A DNA stretch of 64,000 nt from Polyangiaceae bacterium (GTDB lineage Bacteria; Myxococcota_A; Polyangia; Polyangiales; Polyangiaceae), in the NCBI GenBank assembly GCA_015075635.1, contig JABTUA010000002.1, positions 1,926,708 through 1,990,707 on the forward strand, in the 5' to 3' direction. This document shows positions 60,847 to 64,000 of the stretch, piece by piece (position 1 is the stretch's first letter; each line of letters starts with the position of its first letter). The position numbers were made by a program, and so were the translations under genes. The notes beneath the pieces are model-generated. The model had not been told where the DNA came from. It was given only the letters and a program-made list of their open reading frames with translations, and did no database searches.

Positions 60847-63132
60847 GTGAGCGACTCCGACATCAAAGACCCCGCCGCTCCGAGCGACGGAGAGCCTCCA
60901 GAACCGGTCTCCGAGGCGGCTCCCAAGCCCGAGCCCGAGCCGGCTCCCGAGCCGGCTCCCGAGCCCGAGCCCGCTCCCGAGCCCGAGCCCGATCCGGCTC
61001 CCGAGCCCGAGCCCGAGCCGGCTCCCGAGCCCGAGCCCGAGCCGGCTCCCGAGCCCGAGCCCGAGCCGGCTCCCGAGCCCGAGCGTGCTCCCGAGCCCGA
61101 GCCTGCGCCCGAACCCGAGCCTGCGCCCGAACCCGAACCCGAACCCGAACCCGAACCCGAACCCGAGCCTGCGCCCGAACCCGAGCCGGCCCCCGAGCCC
61201 GAGCCCGCTGCGAGGAGCGCGAGGGCAGCGGCTCCCGGAGCGGTCAGCCGCCGTGCCGCCGGTCATGGCGGTCAGGGCGGTCACGGCCGCCTGGGTCCGC
61301 TCGCGCTGGGCGCCCTCGGCGTCGTCTACGGCGACATCGGCACGAGCCCGCTCTACGCCTTCCGCGAGTGCTTCCACGGCGACCACGCCATCGCTGCGAC
61401 GCGGGGCAACGTGCTGGGCGTGCTGTCGTTGATGGCCTGGGCCCTGTTCATCGTCGTGACCATCAAGTACCTGGTCTACGTGCTCCGCGCGGACAACCGC
61501 GGCGAAGGTGGCGAGCTCGCGCTGATGGCCCTGGCCCTCTCGAGCATCAAAGGCAAGCTCGGGCCGAAGCTCGTGATCGTGCTCGGCATCTTCGGGGCCT
61601 CGCTGCTCTACGGCGACGGCATGATCACCCCTGCCATCTCCGTGCTCAGCGCGGTGGAGGGGCTGGAGGTCGCCGCGCCGGGGCTGAAGCGCTTCGTCAT
61701 CCCGACCACGATCGTGATCTTGATCGGGCTGTTCATGGTGCAGAAGCGCGGCACGGCCGGCATCGGCGCCGTGTTCGGCCCCATCATGCTGATCTGGTTC
61801 ACCGTGCTCGCGGTGATCGGCGCCACCCACATCATCGCGCACCCCGGGGTCCTGGAGGCGCTGAGCCCGCACCACGCGGTGCGCTTCCTCGCGGAGAACA
61901 AGCTCGCCGGGTTCCTCGTGCTCGGCGCCGTCTTCCTGGTCGTCACCGGGGGCGAGGCGCTCTACGCCGACATGGGACACTTCGGGCGCCGCCCGATCCA
62001 GGTCACCTGGATCTTCCTGGTCGGACCGGCGCTGCTCACGAATTACTTCGGCCAGGGAGCGCTCCTGCTGGAGAGCCCGGAGCTCGCATCGAATCCGTTC
62101 TACCGCTCGGCCCCGAGCTGGGCGCTCTACCCGATGTTGGTGCTGGCGACGATGGCCACCATCATCGCGTCTCAGGCGGTGATCTCCGGCGCGTTCTCCT
62201 ACACGCGCCAGGGCATGATGCTGGGGTTCTGGCCGCGCATCGAGGTCAAGCACACCTCGTCCACGCAGATCGGCCAGATCTACGTGCCGACCATCAACTG
62301 GATGCTGATGATCTCGACCATCGTGCTGGTCCTGGGCTTCGGCTCTTCGTCGAAGCTCGCGGCGGCCTACGGCATCGCCGTCACCACCACCATGGTCATC
62401 ACCACGCTCCTGGCATACGTCGTGGCGCGGCATCGTTGGGGCTGGAGCGCGCCCGCGGCGGTCAGCCTCACGCTGCTCCTCTTGGTGGTGGACGTGGGCT
62501 TCTGGGGCGCGCAGCTGGTCAAGATCCCGCACGGCGGCTGGGTCCCTCTGGTCATCGCCGGCACCATCTTCGCGATGATGACCACCTGGAAGGACGGGCG
62601 CGGCATCCTCGGCCAGCGCTGGCGCGAACAGATGATCCCGCTGGGCGATTTCTTCGAGCTGATGCGCATCGAGCGTCCGGCGCGCGTTCCGGGGACCGCC
62701 GTCTTCATGACCAGCAACGCCGACGGCACGCCGCCCGCCTTGATGCAGAACTTCACGCACAACCGCGTCGTGCACCAGCAAGTGATCTTGCTCACAGTGC
62801 TGACGACCGAGCAGCCCCGCGTGATGGCGGACGAACGCGTGACGGTCGAGGACCTGCCAGAAGGCTTCCGGCGCGTCGTCGCTCGCTACGGCTTCATGGA
62901 GCAGCCGGACATCCCCCAGCTGCTCGAGGAGCGGCACCTCGAGGACTGGTCGCTCGAGCACACCACGTTCTTCCTGGGGCGCGAGACCCTGCTCGCGACC
63001 AAGCGCGAGGGCATGGCCGTCTGGCGCGAGCACCTGTTCGCCTTCATGAGCCGCAACTCCCAGCGCGCCTCGACCTTCTTCAACGTCCCCTCGGACCGGG
63101 TGATGGAAGTCGGCTCGCAGATCGAGCTGTAG
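60847..63132 (+). CDS. kup: Kup-type K+ uptake transporter with Glu-Pro-rich N-terminus
   Basis: 761 residues from a GTG at 60847. The first 120 residues are almost only Glu, Pro and Ala. The transporter begins with LGALGVVYGDIGTSPLYAFR (about 155-175), followed by twelve hydrophobic segments (LSLMAWALFIVVTIKYLVYV, LLYGDGMITPAISVLSAVEG, WIFLVGPALLTNYFGQGALL) and a C-terminal cytosolic domain (PLGDFFELMRIERPARVPGT, HTTFFLGRETLLATKR). Standard Kup proteins are about 620 residues; the extra length is the repeat. Kup is a K+/H+ symporter in the inner membrane. Confidence 0.9.
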   Translation: MSDSDIKDPAAPSDGEPPEPVSEAAPKPEPEPAPEPAPEPEPAPEPEPDPAPEPEPEPAPEPEPEPAPEPEPEPAPEPERAPEPEPAPEPEPAPEPEPEPEPEPEPEPAPEPEPAPEPEPAARSARAAAPGAVSRRAAGHGGQGGHGRLGPLALGALGVVYGDIGTSPLYAFRECFHGDHAIAATRGNVLGVLSLMAWALFIVVTIKYLVYVLRADNRGEGGELALMALALSSIKGKLGPKLVIVLGIFGASLLYGDGMITPAISVLSAVEGLEVAAPGLKRFVIPTTIVILIGLFMVQKRGTAGIGAVFGPIMLIWFTVLAVIGATHIIAHPGVLEALSPHHAVRFLAENKLAGFLVLGAVFLVVTGGEALYADMGHFGRRPIQVTWIFLVGPALLTNYFGQGALLLESPELASNPFYRSAPSWALYPMLVLATMATIIASQAVISGAFSYTRQGMMLGFWPRIEVKHTSSTQIGQIYVPTINWMLMISTIVLVLGFGSSSKLAAAYGIAVTTTMVITTLLAYVVARHRWGWSAPAAVSLTLLLLVVDVGFWGAQLVKIPHGGWVPLVIAGTIFAMMTTWKDGRGILGQRWREQMIPLGDFFELMRIERPARVPGTAVFMTSNADGTPPALMQNFTHNRVVHQQVILLTVLTTEQPRVMADERVTVEDLPEGFRRVVARYGFMEQPDIPQLLEERHLEDWSLEHTTFFLGRETLLATKREGMAVWREHLFAFMSRNSQRASTFFNVPSDRVMEVGSQIEL
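60922..61209 (+). repeat. Glu-Pro-coding tandem repeat inside kup
   Basis: Degenerate 6- to 18-base units built on GAGCCC and GAGCCCGAGCCGGCTCCC code for E-P and E-P-E-P-A-P in the cytosolic N-terminus. Such DNA is prone to slippage, so length differences between strains are likely. Confidence 0.8.
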
Positions 63133-63225
63133 GCACGGCTCCCGCCAGGGGGCGAAGAAATCTTCGGCGCGTCCCGCGCGTAAGGAGGGACTGGGTCCGC
63201 GCGTTTTCGAGGAAAGGTGGTCCCC

Positions 63226-63756
63226 ATGCTGCGTCGGATGGTCATCGGGTTGTCGCTGCTCCTCCTGGCCTTGCCTGCGGCCGCAGAATCCAAGCCCGCC
63301 CGACCGGCGACGGCTTTCCAGGCCAAACCGACCCGACCCGCCCGCGCCGTGGCGCCGCGCGTCGCGACGGCTCGCGCCGTCGAGGTGCTCTGGGGTGGGC
63401 AGTGGTGGGCAGCCGAGGTGCTGGAGACCCGCGGCGACGTGAGCCGCATCCACTACACCGGCTGGGGCGCCGAGTGGGACGAGTGGGTGGGGCCGGAGCG
63501 GCTGCGAACGGCTGCCCCGGCCGCTCCCCGGCGGCCGGCCGTGGCGCTGAAGAGCACCCGGGTCGGCCAGCGCATCGAGGTCGAGTGGCACGGCAGCTGG
63601 TGGCCCGCCGAGGTCGTCGCCGTCAAGAACGGGTTCTACAAGATCCACTACGCCGGCTGGGGCGCCGAGTGGGACGAGTGGGTGGAGCTCACTCGCATGC
63701 GGGCGCCCGCGAGAGCACCCGCGGGCACGCCGGAGATCGCCGGCGCCGCGAGCTGA
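63226..63756 (+). CDS. Exported protein with two Tudor-knot-like repeats
   Basis: 176 residues from the ATG at 63226 with a signal peptide (LSLLLLALPAAAES). After an Ala/Pro/Arg-rich spacer come two copies of a 45-residue module: VEVLWGGQWWAAEVLETRGD, then RIHYTGWGAEWDEWVGPER; and IEVEWHGSWWPAEVVAVKNG, then KIHYAGWGAEWDEWVELTR. The H-Y-x-G-W-x-x-x-x-D-E-W pattern is that of the Tudor-knot/MBT-like domains of eukaryotic chromatin proteins. In a secreted bacterial protein the ligand is unknown. Confidence 0.75.
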   Translation: MLRRMVIGLSLLLLALPAAAESKPARPATAFQAKPTRPARAVAPRVATARAVEVLWGGQWWAAEVLETRGDVSRIHYTGWGAEWDEWVGPERLRTAAPAAPRRPAVALKSTRVGQRIEVEWHGSWWPAEVVAVKNGFYKIHYAGWGAEWDEWVELTRMRAPARAPAGTPEIAGAAS

Positions 63757-63757
63757 C

Positions 63758-64000
63758 TCACTGGTCGATGACCTTGAGGCCCTTGTCGCGCAGCGGCTGG
63801 ATCGGGCCGAGATCGCCCTCGGGGGTGCCCGCGACGTACAGGAACTTCAGCGCCTTCATGTCCTTGAGGGGGGTGTAGTCCTTGACCTGAGTGCGCTGGA
63901 TGCTCAGCCGCTCGAGCTTCGTCAGACCCGCGATCGGCGACAGGTCGCGCACCGGTGTGTCGTCGATCGCGAGCTCGGTGAGGTTCTTCAGGTTGGCCAG
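63758..64000 (-). CDS. Leucine-rich-repeat protein, C-terminal part
   Basis: The gene runs off the right edge; 80 codons are visible. Four LRR units of the internalin-like SDS22 type are seen: LANLKNLTELAIDDTPVRDL, SPIAGLTKLERLSIQRTQVK, YTPLKDMKALKFLYVAGT and LGPIQPLRDKGLKVID. Likely a binding scaffold; signal peptide and start lie outside the window. Its stop is two bases from the end of the Tudor-like gene, tail to tail. Confidence 0.75.
   Translation of the reverse strand: MANLKNLTELAIDDTPVRDLSPIAGLTKLERLSIQRTQVKDYTPLKDMKALKFLYVAGTPEGDLGPIQPLRDKGLKVIDQ

Noticed and set aside
60808..63648. Very long minus-strand open frame opposite kup
   Set aside because: His/Asp/Arg/Gly-rich antisense of kup and the following gene, with no domain.

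Overview
The window is GC-rich DNA of a myxobacterial type (Myxococcota, Polyangiales-like). The evidence is a 1,290-residue Ser/Thr kinase fused to an ATPase and TPR tail, many lipoproteins with Gly/Ser-rich linkers after the lipobox, and a DUF4139 protein. I identify the lineage from family knowledge; no rRNA or other marker gene is present.

Positions 1 to about 22,630 look like most of an integrative element. A tyrosine integrase runs off the left edge, an excisionase-like gene overlaps its start, and at 22,589-22,630 there is the orphan 3' half of a tRNA-Arg(CCT) gene, the expected remnant at the far attachment site. A minus-strand replication operon (15,402-20,572) carries a zinc-finger protein whose C-terminus recalls helicase loaders, a DnaB-like helicase, ribbon-helix-helix regulators and several unknown small genes, mostly with 4-base overlaps. 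A 92-bp imperfect palindrome lies just after the helicase gene. Cargo includes a ParE/RelE toxin-antitoxin pair, an AbiEii remnant, a HEPN-motif protein, a possible phospholipase-D-like gene with a broken frame, a tandem-repeat basic DNA-binding-like protein, a trypsin-like protease, a matrixin metalloprotease and lipoproteins. An IS4-family element is inserted. No conjugation or capsid genes were seen.

From 22,640 on the DNA is visibly more GC-rich and looks chromosomal. In order: a VapBC-like pair; a lipoprotein gene with a broken frame; a thioredoxin-like lipoprotein with an in-frame TGA exactly where the first redox Cys should be (candidate selenoprotein); then the kinase, a GMC oxidoreductase and a LysR regulator packed on the same strand; a YceI lipoprotein; a purple-acid-phosphatase-like lipoprotein; a DUF4139 protein; a five-gene acyl-CoA carboxylase/thiolase-fold/DUF35-SCP2 cluster (37,354-43,577); two truncated genes meeting at a deletion scar; a serine hydrolase-NamZ fusion; a UbiB-like kinase; a ChaN-like lipoprotein; RsgA; a DUF4345 membrane protein; an SPFH/Tudor-like protein; a DUF998 protein; a CASTOR/POLLUX-type channel; a class IV aminotransferase; and Kup with a long Glu-Pro N-terminal extension behind a highly structured leader.

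The strongest leads are the candidate selenoprotein, the tRNA-bounded replicating element with its large palindrome, the Cys-less thiolase/DUF35-SCP2 pair, the structured kup leader, and a recurring TAnnnT box 6-7 nt upstream of start codons that suggests leaderless transcripts.
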